From positions 186,001 to 250,000 of the forward strand of contig NZ_JAGGJV010000005.1 in the NCBI RefSeq assembly GCF_017873135.1: a stretch of 64,000 bases of DNA, in the 5' to 3' direction. Positions within the stretch are counted from its first letter, which is position 1. The number at the start of each line of letters is the position of its first letter. Positions 16,085 to 25,905 of the stretch are shown here, in pieces. Origin of the DNA: Rhizobium herbae. GTDB lineage: Bacteria > Pseudomonadota > Alphaproteobacteria > Rhizobiales > Rhizobiaceae. The notes below the pieces were generated by a model. It was not told where the DNA came from. It was given only the letters and a program-made list of their open reading frames with translations, and did no database searches. A program made the position numbers and the translations under genes.

Positions 16085-17899
16085 ATGACGACGATCCGGA
16101 ACAAGATGGTTTTTGCCAGTATTGCCATGTTCGTTCTGGCGGGTGGCGCGGCAGGTGCGGGTCTTTGGGGTGCGGTGAAGCTGACGAAGAACGTCGCCGA
16201 CGTCACGCAGGCCGCTGATATCCTGCGCAACCACATGCAGGCCGACATGATGCACGACGCGCTCCGCGCGGATGTCCTTTCGGCGCTGATGGCGCAGAAT
16301 CCCGCCGCCGAAATTTCGATCGACGAGGTGAAGGCCGAACTGGCCGAACATGTCGCGGGCTTCCGGGCCTCGCTGTTGGCCAATAAGGCGCTGGCGACCG
16401 ATGCTTCCATTCGCGATGTTCTCGGCGCGCTCGACGCGCCTCTGTCGAGCTATATCGACAGCGCCAACGCCATCGTCGAGCAGGCGTCGGCGGAGCCGGA
16501 AAAAGCCCTTGCCGCTTTCCCGGCATTCAAGGCGCAGTTCTCGATCCTGGAAACGGCGATGGAAAAGGCCGGCGACAGCATCCAGGCGCTGTCCGACACC
16601 GTGACGCACAGCAGCGAGGAGCTGTCTTCCTTCATCGATTTGATGCTGAAGTGCATTCTGGGGGGCACGGCATTCTTTGCGCTGGGGCTTCTCCATGTCA
16701 GCCGCAAAACGATCATAAAGCCGATCAAGGCACTGTCGAGCGACATGCAGCAACTGGCTGCCGGCCGAACCGACATCACGCTTCAAGGCACCGAGCGGAA
16801 GGACGAGATCGGCGAGATGGTCGGTGCCGTGGAAATCTTCCGGCAGTCAGCCATCACCAAGATGCAGCTTGAAGCCGATGCGATTTCCGAGCGCGAAAGA
16901 GCTGAGGCAGATCGTGGGCGCATGACGGAGGAAGCGGAAAATACGGCGCGGGCGAAACTGCAGCAGGCGACGTCCGGCCTTGCCTCCGGTTTGCGCCGGC
17001 TGGCCGCAGGCGATCTCGGCTTCCAGCTTTCCGAGCCGTTCGCACCGGATTTCGAAGCACTGCGCCACGATCTGAATTCCGCCGTCCAGCAGCTGGAGCA
17101 AACCCTGACATCCGTGTCCAACGCGGCCAGTTCGATCGACACCGGCACGCGCGAAATCAGCACGAGCTCAGACGATCTCTCCAAGCGCACCGAGCAGCAG
17201 GCGGCCTCCCTGGAGGAAACGGCGGCTGCGCTGGACCAGATCACCGTCAATGTTTCCAATGCGTCCAAGCGTGCTGACGAGGCGCGAAGTGTGGCCATTC
17301 ATGCCAACACCAGTGCTGCCCATTCCGGTGCGGTGGTCGCCAATGCGGTCGATGCCATGCAGCGGATCGAGCAGTCCTCCAGCCAGATTTCCAGCATCAT
17401 CGGTGTGATCGACGAGATTGCTTTCCAGACCAACCTGCTGGCGCTCAACGCCGGCGTCGAGGCTGCGCGTGCCGGAGAAGCGGGCAAGGGGTTTGCCGTC
17501 GTTGCGCAGGAAGTACGCGAACTGGCCCAGCGCTCGGCCAAGGCCGCCAAGGAAATCAAGGACCTGATCCGCAATTCGACGGCCGAAGTCGAAAGCGGCG
17601 TGAAGCTGGTGCGCGAAACCGGCGACGCGCTGAAGACGATCGAGCAGTATATCGTCACCATCAACCAGCATATGGACGCGATCGCCACGTCCTCGCGCGA
17701 GCAGTCGGTCGGTCTCGCCGAGGTCAACACGGCGGTCAACCAGATGGATCAGGTGACACAGCGCAACGCGGCCATGGTCGAGGAAACCAACGCGGCCAGT
17801 GCCGCGCTGGCCGACGAAAGCCGCAAGCTGCGCGACCTGATCTCGCAATTCCAGCTGGGCAGCGGGACACGCAACGTTGGACAACGCCGCGCCGCATGA
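16085..17899 (+). CDS. Methyl-accepting chemotaxis protein with helical sensor
   Basis: Chemoreceptor of 604 residues. TM1 is at about 9-30. A helical periplasmic domain at about 31-184 begins TKNVADVTQAADILRNHMQA and contains DMMHDALRADVLSAL, typical of four-helix-bundle MCP sensors that start with a DxxHDxLRADV segment. TM2 is at about 185-205, followed by HAMP, a second HAMP-like unit (LAAGDLGFQLSEPF) and a signalling domain closely matching the two preceding receptors. It ends QRRAA. AGGGG about 11 bases upstream is the likely ribosome site. Downstream, CATCGGC (17965-17971) and GCCGATG (17984-17990) form a hairpin before the convergent dxs stop, without a T run. Confidence 0.9.
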   Translation: MTTIRNKMVFASIAMFVLAGGAAGAGLWGAVKLTKNVADVTQAADILRNHMQADMMHDALRADVLSALMAQNPAAEISIDEVKAELAEHVAGFRASLLANKALATDASIRDVLGALDAPLSSYIDSANAIVEQASAEPEKALAAFPAFKAQFSILETAMEKAGDSIQALSDTVTHSSEELSSFIDLMLKCILGGTAFFALGLLHVSRKTIIKPIKALSSDMQQLAAGRTDITLQGTERKDEIGEMVGAVEIFRQSAITKMQLEADAISERERAEADRGRMTEEAENTARAKLQQATSGLASGLRRLAAGDLGFQLSEPFAPDFEALRHDLNSAVQQLEQTLTSVSNAASSIDTGTREISTSSDDLSKRTEQQAASLEETAAALDQITVNVSNASKRADEARSVAIHANTSAAHSGAVVANAVDAMQRIEQSSSQISSIIGVIDEIAFQTNLLALNAGVEAARAGEAGKGFAVVAQEVRELAQRSAKAAKEIKDLIRNSTAEVESGVKLVRETGDALKTIEQYIVTINQHMDAIATSSREQSVGLAEVNTAVNQMDQVTQRNAAMVEETNAASAALADESRKLRDLISQFQLGSGTRNVGQRRAA

Positions 17900-17992
17900 G
17901 TGGAACGGGCAATCCTTGCGTATCGTCTGTCTTGATCGAGGCTCTACAACGCACGGCCCGTTGACATCGGCGACTGCGCCCCGGCCGATGCC

Positions 17993-19927
17993 TTAACCCG
18001 CAACCCCGACGCCGATTTCCTTCTGGCCGAGCGCCCGGAAGACGGTCGAGACAATGCCGGCGCGGTCGAGGCCAGCCTTGGCATACATCGCCTCGGGCTT
18101 GGCCTGTTCCATCCAGATATCCGGCAGAACCAGCGGGCGGATCTTCAGCCCGTTGTCGAGCAGGCCCTCATGGGCGAGAAACTGCATGACATGGCTGCCG
18201 AAGCCGCCGACAGCGCCTTCCTCGACAGTGATCAGCACTTCATGGTGGCGGGCAAGCTGGCGGATCAGGTCGTGATCGAGCGGCTTGGCGAAGCGGGCAT
18301 CGACGACAGTGGTGGAAAGCCCGGCGGCATCGAGGTCTTCGGCGGCGAGCAGGCAATCGGCAAGGCGCGTGCCGAAAGAGAGCAGCGCCACCTTCGAGCC
18401 CTGCTTCATCACCCTGCCCTTGCCGATCTCGAGAATCTGGCCACGCGCCGGCATCTCGACACCGACACCTTCTCCGCGCGGGTAGCGGAACGAAATCGGG
18501 CCGTCGTCATAGGCTGCGGCAGTACGGACCATGTGCTTGAGTTCCGCCTCGTCGGCGGCCGCCATGACGACGAAGCCGGGCAGGGTGGCGAGATAGGTCG
18601 TGTCGAACGAGCCCGCATGCGTCGGCCCGTCGGCACCGACGAAGCCGGCACGATCGATCGGAAAGCGCACGGGCAACCCCTGGATCGCCACGTCGTGGAC
18701 CACCTGGTCGTAGGCACGCTGCAGGAAGGTCGAATAGAGCGCTGCGAAGGGCTTGTAGCCCTCGGAGGCGAGGCCGGCCGCAAATGTCACCGCATGCTGC
18801 TCGGCAATGCCGACGTCGAAGGTGCGCGACGGATGGGCGAGCGCGAACTTGTCGAGACCGGTGCCCGACGGCATGGCGGCGGTGATGGCAACGATCTTGT
18901 CGTCGAAGTCGGCTTCCTGCGTCAGCGCCTCGGCAAAGACGGAGGTATAGGCGGGCGCGTTCGGCTTGGCCTTCGCCTGCGCGCCGGTGATGACGTCGAA
19001 GGTGTTGACGCCATGATATTTGTCGGCGGCGGCCTCGGCCGGCGGATAACCCTTGCCCTTCTGCGTCACCACATGGATCAGCACCGGCCCCTTGGAATTG
19101 TCGCGCACATTGCGCAGCACCGGCAGCAGGTGATCGAAGGAATGACCGTCGATCGGGCCGATATGGTAGAAACCCATCTCCTCGAACAGCGTGCCGCCGG
19201 TCACATAACCGCGCGCATGCTCGACGGCGCGTGTGATCGCTCGGTCCACCGACTTGCCGAGATAGGCCGTCAGTTTCTTGCCGAGTTCGCGGAAGCCCAT
19301 ATAGGTGCGGCCGGAGGCGAGACGCGCCAGATAGGCGCTCATCGCGCCGGTTGGCGGCGCGATCGACATGTCGTTGTCGTTGAGGATGACGATCAGCCGG
19401 GCATCGAGCGCGCCGGCATTGTTGAGCGCCTCGTAGGCCATGCCGGCCGACATGGCGCCGTCGCCGATGACGGCGATGACGTTGCGGGGTTCGCCCGAAA
19501 GATCGGCTGCCACCGCCATGCCGAGGCCGGCGGAGATCGACGTCGAGGAATGGGCGGCGCCGAAGGGATCGTATTCGCTCTCGGCCCGGCGGGTGAAGCC
19601 GGACAGGCCGTTTTCCTGGCGCAAGGTGCGGATGCGGTCGCGGCGGCCGGTGAGAATCTTGTGCGGATAACACTGGTGGCCGACGTCGAAGATCAGCCGG
19701 TCGTGCGGCGTGTTGAACACCTTGTGTATGGCGATCGTCAATTCGACGACGCCCAGGCCCGCACCCAGATGCCCGCCGGTGCGCGACACCGCATCGACCA
19801 TTTCGGCGCGCAGTTCGGTTGCCAGCTGGACGAGGTCCTTGTCGTCGATCTTCTTCAAGTCGTCGGGATAAACAACCTGATCGAGAAGAGGGGTCGCCGG
19901 CATCGGGTTGACTGGCAGTTGTGTCAC
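17993..19927 (-). CDS. dxs: 1-deoxy-D-xylulose-5-phosphate synthase
   Basis: First enzyme of the MEP isoprenoid pathway: pyruvate plus glyceraldehyde 3-phosphate to DXP with loss of CO2, thiamine diphosphate dependent, cytoplasmic. It has 644 residues, normal for the family. Landmarks are [15 protein letters not shown], the TPP motif [18 protein letters not shown] ending near residue 170, the transketolase central domain with [14 protein letters not shown] (catalytic glutamate) and PTHAGSFD, and the C-terminal transketolase domain with [13 protein letters not shown]. The later pathway enzyme ispH is also in this window at 50.5 kb. It is transcribed toward the MCP cluster. Confidence 0.97.
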   Translation of the reverse strand: MTQLPVNPMPATPLLDQVVYPDDLKKIDDKDLVQLATELRAEMVDAVSRTGGHLGAGLGVVELTIAIHKVFNTPHDRLIFDVGHQCYPHKILTGRRDRIRTLRQENGLSGFTRRAESEYDPFGAAHSSTSISAGLGMAVAADLSGEPRNVIAVIGDGAMSAGMAYEALNNAGALDARLIVILNDNDMSIAPPTGAMSAYLARLASGRTYMGFRELGKKLTAYLGKSVDRAITRAVEHARGYVTGGTLFEEMGFYHIGPIDGHSFDHLLPVLRNVRDNSKGPVLIHVVTQKGKGYPPAEAAADKYHGVNTFDVITGAQAKAKPNAPAYTSVFAEALTQEADFDDKIVAITAAMPSGTGLDKFALAHPSRTFDVGIAEQHAVTFAAGLASEGYKPFAALYSTFLQRAYDQVVHDVAIQGLPVRFPIDRAGFVGADGPTHAGSFDTTYLATLPGFVVMAAADEAELKHMVRTAAAYDDGPISFRYPRGEGVGVEMPARGQILEIGKGRVMKQGSKVALLSFGTRLADCLLAAEDLDAAGLSTTVVDARFAKPLDHDLIRQLARHHEVLITVEEGAVGGFGSHVMQFLAHEGLLDNGLKIRPLVLPDIWMEQAKPEAMYAKAGLDRAGIVSTVFRALGQKEIGVGVAG

Positions 19928-20068
19928 GCTGAAAGGCCTTCGTTCTCGTGGCTCGGGAAAGCCGCGATTTCAAGTGTGGATGTCCGCAGGGACCGCGTCT
20001 TTAAACACAATCGTTATGGATTGCAAAAGCCGGTTTTCTTGCGGCGCAAACAGGGAGTTTAACGAATA

Positions 20069-20992
20069 TTACCGTTCCGGCAAAGGGATAAACTCCTCGG
20101 TGTCCCCCGGTACGATGTCGAACCGGCCGGTGCGCCATTCCTCCTTGGCCTGATCGATCCGCTCCTTGGAGGAGGAGACGAAATTCCACCAGATGTGGCG
20201 TGCCGATCCGAGCGCTGCTCCACCGAACAGCATGACATGACAGCCCATCGGGCCGGCCGTGACGGTGATCGGATCGCCGGCCCGGAAAACCAGCAACTGA
20301 TTGTTGGCGAAATGGTCGCCGGCGATAATTGCTTCGCCTTCGAGGATGTAGAGCGCCCGCTCTTCCCACTCTGCGGCGAAGGGGGCGCTCTTGCCCGGCG
20401 CGATCTTCAGGTCGACATAGATCGTGTCGGAAAACACGGAAACCGGCGACCGCATGCCCTCGAACTGGCCGATGACGACGCGCCCTTCCAAACCATCCAT
20501 GCTGAAGGACGGCAGGTCGCGCTTTTCGGTATGGGCGAAGATCGGGTCGATCTCCTCATACTGATCCGGCAGTGCCAGCCATGTCTGCAGGCCGGAAATC
20601 GACTGCGGTTTGCCGCGCAGATTTTCCGGCGAACGTTCCGAATGCACGATGCCGCGGCCGGCCGTCATCAGGTTGAGGTCCCCCGGTGCGATCACCATTT
20701 CGGTGCCGAGGCTGTCGCGATGCTTGATCTCGCCGTCGAACAGGTAGGTGACGGTCGAAAGTCCGATATGCGGATGCGGCCGCACGTCCAGCGCTTGACC
20801 GGCTTTCAAGAGCGCCGGTCCCATGCGATCGAAGAAGATGAACGGCCCGACCAGCCGCCGCTTGGCGGTTGGTAGCGCCCGGCGTACCTGCAGATTGCCG
20901 ATATCGCTGGTGCGCGGGATGATCAGATGCTCGATCGCATCGCAAGCCGGCGCATCGCCGGCCTCGGGGTCGTTTCCGGGAAAGAAGGACAT
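20069..20992 (-). CDS. Pirin family protein
   Basis: Bicupin of 307 residues. The chosen ATG (MSFFPGNDPEAG) is preceded by AGGAGA; the frame stays open 73 codons further upstream but that part overlaps the RTX gene end and has no pirin sequence. The N-terminal cupin keeps the iron ligands of pirins (RPHPHIGLSTVTYLFDGE and GRGIVHSE). The C-terminal pirin_C domain starts at about 175 (SPVSVFSDTIYVDLKI). Bacterial pirins include quercetin 2,3-dioxygenase-like enzymes and regulators of pyruvate metabolism; the role here is open. Confidence 0.88.
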   Translation of the reverse strand: MSFFPGNDPEAGDAPACDAIEHLIIPRTSDIGNLQVRRALPTAKRRLVGPFIFFDRMGPALLKAGQALDVRPHPHIGLSTVTYLFDGEIKHRDSLGTEMVIAPGDLNLMTAGRGIVHSERSPENLRGKPQSISGLQTWLALPDQYEEIDPIFAHTEKRDLPSFSMDGLEGRVVIGQFEGMRSPVSVFSDTIYVDLKIAPGKSAPFAAEWEERALYILEGEAIIAGDHFANNQLLVFRAGDPITVTAGPMGCHVMLFGGAALGSARHIWWNFVSSSKERIDQAKEEWRTGRFDIVPGDTEEFIPLPER

Positions 20993-21026
20993 GGGGGGTC
21001 TCCTGAAGCGCTGTTGGCCGTGGAGA

Positions 21027-23162
21027 CTATAGTATGAAATCGCTCTGTGTGAGGCTGATTTTACCTGAAAGCCCGATACCGAGATCGGCGACACCATCAC
21101 CGTCCGCATCGAGTTGCACATGGGTGTTGCTGCCGGAAACGAAGCTGCGCACCTCGCCTGCCTTGCCATGGAAAGCGCCGGATCCGATGAAGGAATAGGC
21201 CGAACCTTCATGCAGGAAGTGTATCTTGTCGCCTTCCTTGTGGTCGAAGTCGGCGATGAAGTCCCGCGCGCCTTTTGTGGGAAGCGATTCAGACGCGTTT
21301 GCGAAGACGAAATGATCCGCGCCGTTACCGCCCGTCAGCCTGTCGGCGCCCTTGTTGCCGGTCAGGATGTCATCGCCGTCGCCACCGTAGAGCTTGTCGC
21401 CCGCGCGGCCGCCGGTCAGGAGATCATCGCCATCGCCGCCGATGATCAGCAGTGAAGCCTTGGCTTCGGTGACCTTGCCTGTTTTTGGATCCTGGAAATA
21501 TCCTTGAGCGATCAAGGTGTCGTTGGCATCAAGTTTTCTGCCATCGATGGATAGTGCTTCGGTGGTCCCGATGATGATGCTGGTTTTATTGCCGCTGTCG
21601 GACTTGCTGACGACCTTCAATTTTTCGACACCGCTGATCTTCGGACCAAGAATGGTGTTTCGTCCTTCCGAGACAAGGATCGTATCGAAACCGCCACCGC
21701 CGATGATGGTATCGCCTTTAGTCAGGCCGCTTCCTTTGCGGATAAGCGAATAATCGAAAACATCGTTCCCCATGCCTCCGGTCAGAGTTTCTTTTCCGGA
21801 AGAGCGGACGGCAATATGCACCGAGTATTCCGCATCGGTCAGGCTTGAAGCATCAATCGTTACGTTCCCCCAACTTTCCGCACTGTTTTGGATCCGCAAC
21901 TGGCCGTTTTCGTTATGATTTTTCGTCAGGAAATGCTGAGTGACTTGAAAGGTAGGACCGATCCCGACGATGTCGATTACTTCGATCCCGGATATCGTCG
22001 CGGAATCAAGCATGCTTTTCGGAACCTGGGCTCCCCAAAGCTTGATCGTGTCGATTCCGGCACCCCCTGAAATTACGTCTTTATCCCGAATGGGCCAAAA
22101 GCTTACCGCGAATTCAAAGGTGTCGTTTCCCTCGCCACCGGACATTGTCGCATAGCCGCTTCCCCCCCATTGGATATCATAGTCACCAACGTACAGGTCA
22201 TGATTGGCAAGGAACAGGTCATTTCCCAGTCCACCGGAAAGCGAGTTCACCCCGCCTCCGCCAATCAGTATGTCATTTCCTTTGCCGCCGGACAGGTAAT
22301 CGTTGGCCGCGCCGCCGATCAGGAGATCTCCGGCATTCCCACCTTTGACGGTGAGGCTGCTATTTGAATTCATACCCGATCCATCGACAATCAATCTCCC
22401 GTCGATAGAAGCTGCCGCTTTATCCGTGCCGTAGTTGCGATCTGTCGTGATGCTGATTGCATTGCGGCCTTTGTAAAGGCCGCCAAAACCGAAATCGATC
22501 GTGCGAGACTGCCCCGCTGACAGATCCATAATCACGATTTCTTCGATATTCTTGATGTTCCAGAGACCTGCATAGCCGTTGGGGTCAGTTTTGCTTTGGC
22601 CGTTCTTGGTGGTTGTATAACCCGCCCCGGAGAGAACGAGGGTGTCGGTACCCGCGCCACCGTCGATGACGTCTCTTTCCAAAGAGTTGGCATAGTAAAC
22701 AAACCTGTCGTTCCTGCTGCCGGCCCGCAGATTGTCAAAGCTCGCGTCTGCTTTTACGCCTGAGGACCCAAAAATATCGAACGACATATTGGTGACCGAG
22801 GACGCATTGAGCTGCAGGCTTGCTCCATCGAGGGCAACTTCGGAAGCATCGATAATAAAGTGCGAGCCACCGTTTGCCTTGAAGGTGTTGTCATCGAAGG
22901 TCAGCTTGAACCCAGCAGCAACTGATCCCTGGTACCGCTCCGAAAGCAGAGCGATACCCACGACTTTTGAAAAGATGGGCCAGTCGCCGGTGGCTACCGA
23001 CCAGAGGCGGGTGGTGTCGTTGACAAGCACGAGCGCGTTCCTACCGGCGCCGCCATCGACGTTATCGGGTTTGGTCATGTAGCCGGACCAGAAAAAGAAA
23101 AAATCGTCTTCGCTGCCACCGATAAGCTTATCGACGCCTGCGGTGCTATAAAAATAAGCCAT
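21027..23162 (-). CDS. RTX-type calcium-binding protein, predicted type I secretion substrate
   Basis: A 711-residue acidic, glycine-rich protein without an N-terminal signal peptide. Scattered short RTX units occur along its length (GGSEDDFFFF, GGAGTDTLVL, GGKGNDILIGGGG, GGAGIDTIKL). A dense array sits near the C-terminus at about 585-640 (GGDGDDLLTGGRAGDKLYGG and following). After it comes a serralysin-type C-terminal domain (DFIADFDHKEGDKIHF) and a hydrophobic end (LTQSDFIL), matching C-terminal type I secretion signals. RTX repeats bind Ca2+ and fold outside the cell. No protease zinc motif or pore domain is visible, and no type I exporter is nearby. Base composition is lower in GC than its neighbours, suggesting acquisition or relaxed codon use. 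Confidence 0.85.
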   Translation of the reverse strand: MAYFYSTAGVDKLIGGSEDDFFFFWSGYMTKPDNVDGGAGRNALVLVNDTTRLWSVATGDWPIFSKVVGIALLSERYQGSVAAGFKLTFDDNTFKANGGSHFIIDASEVALDGASLQLNASSVTNMSFDIFGSSGVKADASFDNLRAGSRNDRFVYYANSLERDVIDGGAGTDTLVLSGAGYTTTKNGQSKTDPNGYAGLWNIKNIEEIVIMDLSAGQSRTIDFGFGGLYKGRNAISITTDRNYGTDKAAASIDGRLIVDGSGMNSNSSLTVKGGNAGDLLIGGAANDYLSGGKGNDILIGGGGVNSLSGGLGNDLFLANHDLYVGDYDIQWGGSGYATMSGGEGNDTFEFAVSFWPIRDKDVISGGAGIDTIKLWGAQVPKSMLDSATISGIEVIDIVGIGPTFQVTQHFLTKNHNENGQLRIQNSAESWGNVTIDASSLTDAEYSVHIAVRSSGKETLTGGMGNDVFDYSLIRKGSGLTKGDTIIGGGGFDTILVSEGRNTILGPKISGVEKLKVVSKSDSGNKTSIIIGTTEALSIDGRKLDANDTLIAQGYFQDPKTGKVTEAKASLLIIGGDGDDLLTGGRAGDKLYGGDGDDILTGNKGADRLTGGNGADHFVFANASESLPTKGARDFIADFDHKEGDKIHFLHEGSAYSFIGSGAFHGKAGEVRSFVSGSNTHVQLDADGDGVADLGIGLSGKISLTQSDFIL

Positions 23163-23324
23163 TCCAAACTGCCCCTCTAGGCCGGCGCGATTTTCTTATG
23201 GGCCGGCACCGAGGCTGATATCCATTGAAGCGAACCGAAGACCGTAAAAAATATAATTTAATCAACGATAACTAAGGTCGGCACGCAATTTCTGTCAAGC
23301 TGAAATGCAACTTTTCCGCGCGAT

Positions 23325-23582
23325 TTATTCCCCGTCGAGCGGTTCCACCCCTTGCGGCTTGCCGGCCCGGTCGAGCCTGATCTTCTCGATCCGGTTTTCG
23401 GCGGCACCGAGCAGCGTCTCGCAATGTTTCTTCAACGCTTCGCCGCGCTCGTAGATCTCGATCGACTTGTCGAGCGCCACGTCGCCGCGCTCTAGCGCCG
23501 AGACGATGGCTTCCAGTTCCTCGACGGCCTTTTCGAAGGAGAGGGAGGATACGTCGATCTGGGGTGCTGTGGTCATGGTCAT
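23325..23582 (-). CDS. xseB: Exodeoxyribonuclease VII small subunit
   Basis: An 85-residue helical subunit that binds XseA to form exonuclease VII, which degrades single-stranded DNA. The family core is [20 protein letters not shown] followed by the [15 protein letters not shown] helix and the CETLL segment. The start codon overlaps the upstream histone-deacetylase-like gene stop (ATGA at 23579-23582), so the two are translationally coupled. The large subunit gene xseA is not in the window, as is common in rhizobia. Confidence 0.93.
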   Translation of the reverse strand: MTMTTAPQIDVSSLSFEKAVEELEAIVSALERGDVALDKSIEIYERGEALKKHCETLLGAAENRIEKIRLDRAGKPQGVEPLDGE

Positions 23583-24505
23583 CCTCTCATCAGGCGGTAG
23601 ATGTGTGTGCCGGCCGATTCGGCCAGCGCTTGGAGATCGTAGCCGCCTTCAAGCAGGCTGACGATGCGGTTGTTGGCGGTCTTGCCGGCCATATCGAGAA
23701 GCCGGCCGGTCGCCCAGTCGAAATCGTCGGCGACGAGATTGATCTGCGCCAGGGGATCGCGGTGGTGAGCGTCGAAGCCGGCGGAGATCAGGATGAAATC
23801 CGGGCGGAATTCGTCGAGTGCTGCCAGCACCCGCGACTTGAAGGCCTCGCGAAAATGATCGCTGCCGGTGTCGGGCGAAAGCGGCGCGTTGACGATGTTG
23901 CCCGCACCCGTCTCTGTCTTGGCGCCGCTGCCGGGATAAAGCGGCATCTGGTGCGTCGAGCAGAACAGCACCGACGGATCGTCCCAGAAGATGTCCTGCG
24001 TGCCGTTGCCGTGATGCACGTCCCAGTCGACGATGGCGACGCGCTCGGCGCCGTGTTTCTGCTGCGCATGGCGGGCGGCAATGGCGATGTTGTTGAAGAA
24101 ACAGAAGCCCATCGCCTTGTTCCGCTCGGCGTGGTGGCCGGGCGGACGCGATGCGACGAAGGCATTGTCGGCCTTGCCGGAGAACACCGCGTCGACCGCC
24201 GCGACCGCGCCGCCGATGCCGGTCAGCGCCGCCTGCAGGCTGGCGGGGCTGGCATGCGTGTCGGCCTCGAAGGAGTGGATGCCTTCCTCGGGGATAACCG
24301 ACATCACATTGCGCAGATGCTCTTCCGGATGGGCGAGCAGCACCAGATCCTCGTTGCCCTGCGGCGCCTGAAGCCGCGATAGCGGCGAAAACCGCTCATG
24401 CTCCAGCGCAAGGTTGAGCGCCTTCAGCCGGTCGGGCCGCTCCGGGTGACCTTCGGGAACCTTGTGTTCCAGAAAGATCGGGTTTTCGAACAGGATCGTG
24501 GTCAT
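23579..24505 (-). CDS. Histone deacetylase / acetoin utilization family deacetylase
   Basis: A zinc-dependent deacetylase-fold protein of 308 residues. Visible active-site features are [20 protein letters not shown] (the catalytic His pair), [15 protein letters not shown] (zinc-binding Asp and His), [15 protein letters not shown] (second zinc Asp) and a LLEGGYDL end loop with the oxyanion Gly-Gly-Tyr. All catalytic positions are intact. Bacterial members deacetylate acetyl-lysine, acetylpolyamines or small acetylated metabolites, so the substrate cannot be set from sequence. It is the first gene of the pair with xseB. Confidence 0.9.
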   Translation of the reverse strand: MTTILFENPIFLEHKVPEGHPERPDRLKALNLALEHERFSPLSRLQAPQGNEDLVLLAHPEEHLRNVMSVIPEEGIHSFEADTHASPASLQAALTGIGGAVAAVDAVFSGKADNAFVASRPPGHHAERNKAMGFCFFNNIAIAARHAQQKHGAERVAIVDWDVHHGNGTQDIFWDDPSVLFCSTHQMPLYPGSGAKTETGAGNIVNAPLSPDTGSDHFREAFKSRVLAALDEFRPDFILISAGFDAHHRDPLAQINLVADDFDWATGRLLDMAGKTANNRIVSLLEGGYDLQALAESAGTHIYRLMRG

Positions 24506-24589
24506 GGCGGGAACCTATGGCTTCGGGGATGCAAGGTCCATGGTTTAGGTAGGGCGTTTGCGGTTTTTTCAACAGCGGCGCACCAAGGC

Positions 24590-24616
24590 AAAAAAACCCG
24601 GACACAACGCCCGGGC
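24590..24616 (-). terminator. Terminator of the bioMNY operon
   Basis: On the minus strand CCCGG and CCGGG form a short GC stem around a nine-base loop, followed by seven T residues. It starts about 23 bases after the bioY stop. Confidence 0.8.
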
Positions 24617-24638
24617 CATTTAGCAATGGACGAGGCGC

Positions 24639-25202
24639 TCAGGCGCGCTGCGGCAGCAGCGGATAACCGGCGAGAACGGCACGCGCGGCCAGCGTTGCGA
24701 TCACGGACTTGACGAGATCGCCCGGAATGAAGGCAAGCGAACCGGTGGCGACGGCTGTCAGCGGCGTACCGGTCACCGCGCTCACCCATGGCATGCCGAT
24801 GGCATAGAGCACGGCGATGCCGCCGACGACGGAGGCGATGAAGAAGCCGGCGAACTGCCTGGCTTCGCTCTGGCCATCCTTGACCAGCCGCTCGGCGATC
24901 AGGCCGGTCACGAAGGTGGCGGGGATCCAGCCGAGGATGAAACCGCCGGTCGCCCCTTGGATGATGGCAAGACCGCCACGGCCGCCGGAAAGAACCGGAA
25001 GCCCGATCGCGACCAGCAATACGAAAAGCACATAGGCGAGCGCGCCGCGCCTGGCGCCGATGATGCAGCCCGCCAGCATCACGCCCATCGACTGCGCCGT
25101 GATCGGCACGGGAATGAAGCCGAGCGTGACCGGCGGGATGAGGCCGAGAACCACGATGATCGCGGTGAAGAGGGCAACGAGAACGAGGTCTCTGGTGGTC
25201 AT
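24639..25202 (-). CDS. bioY: Biotin transporter S component BioY
   Basis: Substrate-binding membrane subunit of the energy-coupling-factor biotin importer, 187 residues with about six transmembrane segments. AAAGGA before this ATG supports it over an in-frame ATG 12 codons upstream. BioY features are the N-terminal LGLIPPVTLGFIPVPITAQS, in which the PVPIT segment contacts biotin, the GARRGALAYVLF loop, and the GGRGGLAIIQGATGGFILGW glycine-rich segment. It is the last gene of bioM-bioN-bioY and is followed by a terminator. Confidence 0.93.
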   Translation of the reverse strand: MTTRDLVLVALFTAIIVVLGLIPPVTLGFIPVPITAQSMGVMLAGCIIGARRGALAYVLFVLLVAIGLPVLSGGRGGLAIIQGATGGFILGWIPATFVTGLIAERLVKDGQSEARQFAGFFIASVVGGIAVLYAIGMPWVSAVTGTPLTAVATGSLAFIPGDLVKSVIATLAARAVLAGYPLLPQRA

Positions 25203-25284
25203 GGTTGGTCCTTTGTCTATCGGTGTTGATGCATGCATTCGGCCGGAGCCGGAAAGCCGAGAGGTTGGAATTTCCCTCTCGCTG

Positions 25285-25905
25285 TCAGTGATGTTTTTCG
25301 CGCGGTCGCCGGAAGCCGCGCGCGTCGATCGCCATGGCGATCGTGTCGGCGTCCTTCAGCGTCAGGATGATCAACGGCGAAAGGATCGTCAACGGCCGGA
25401 CCTTCAGCCCGCGCGCACGGTGCGCTTCGCGGATCGACTGGTAGTGGTTGAAGATATCCGGCACGAAGCGCAGCACCAGTCCGAAGGCGAGCCCGACATC
25501 GGCGGCCCGCACCAAGCCAAGGCGGTCGAGCGGCTGCAGCAGCCGGGTGATCTCGTCGATGAAATCGCCGGTTGCCGTCGTCGCCGTGACCGCGCCGGCA
25601 AACAGCACGATCGCCATCAGCCGGAAGAAGCTTTCGGCGGCCTCGCGCAGCGACGTGAAATAGGCTGTGGCGATCAGAAGGATCAGGATGGTGAAAAGGA
25701 TGGGTTTCAGGCGGGAAACGGCCTCGCGAAACGCAAGGCCCGTGGTGAAATAGACCAAGGCTGCAATTGCGAAGGCAGGGATCAGAATGAAGAGGGAGGA
25801 AACGGTATAGAGCGCCAGCCCGCAGACCAGCAGGATAGCGAGCTTCATCCGCACCGACATCCGGTGCAGTGGTGTTGTCCCCTCGACATTCAGCCCGTTC
25901 AGCAT
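25285..25905 (-). CDS. bioN: Energy-coupling factor transmembrane protein BioN
   Basis: T component of the biotin importer, 206 residues, with about four to five transmembrane helices in the first 110 residues. The two coupling helices carry the signature Ala-Arg-Gly motifs: REAHRARGLK (about residues 160-169) and AIDARGFRRP near the C-terminus, which dock into the ATPase. Its start overlaps the 3' end of bioM by seven bases. An 80-base gap separates it from bioY. Confidence 0.92.
   Translation of the reverse strand: MLNGLNVEGTTPLHRMSVRMKLAILLVCGLALYTVSSLFILIPAFAIAALVYFTTGLAFREAVSRLKPILFTILILLIATAYFTSLREAAESFFRLMAIVLFAGAVTATTATGDFIDEITRLLQPLDRLGLVRAADVGLAFGLVLRFVPDIFNHYQSIREAHRARGLKVRPLTILSPLIILTLKDADTIAMAIDARGFRRPREKHH

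Noticed and set aside
17904-17962. AACGGGC and GCCCGTT inverted repeat after the fourth MCP gene as a terminator
   Set aside because: The loop is about 45 bases and there is no T run; the smaller hairpin at 17965-17990 is more likely but also lacks T residues.
18170-20062. Long open frame on the strand opposite dxs, more than 600 codons
   Set aside because: It mirrors dxs codon by codon; high GC at third positions keeps the antisense frame open. The sequence has no family resemblance and is rich in Arg, Gly and Asp.
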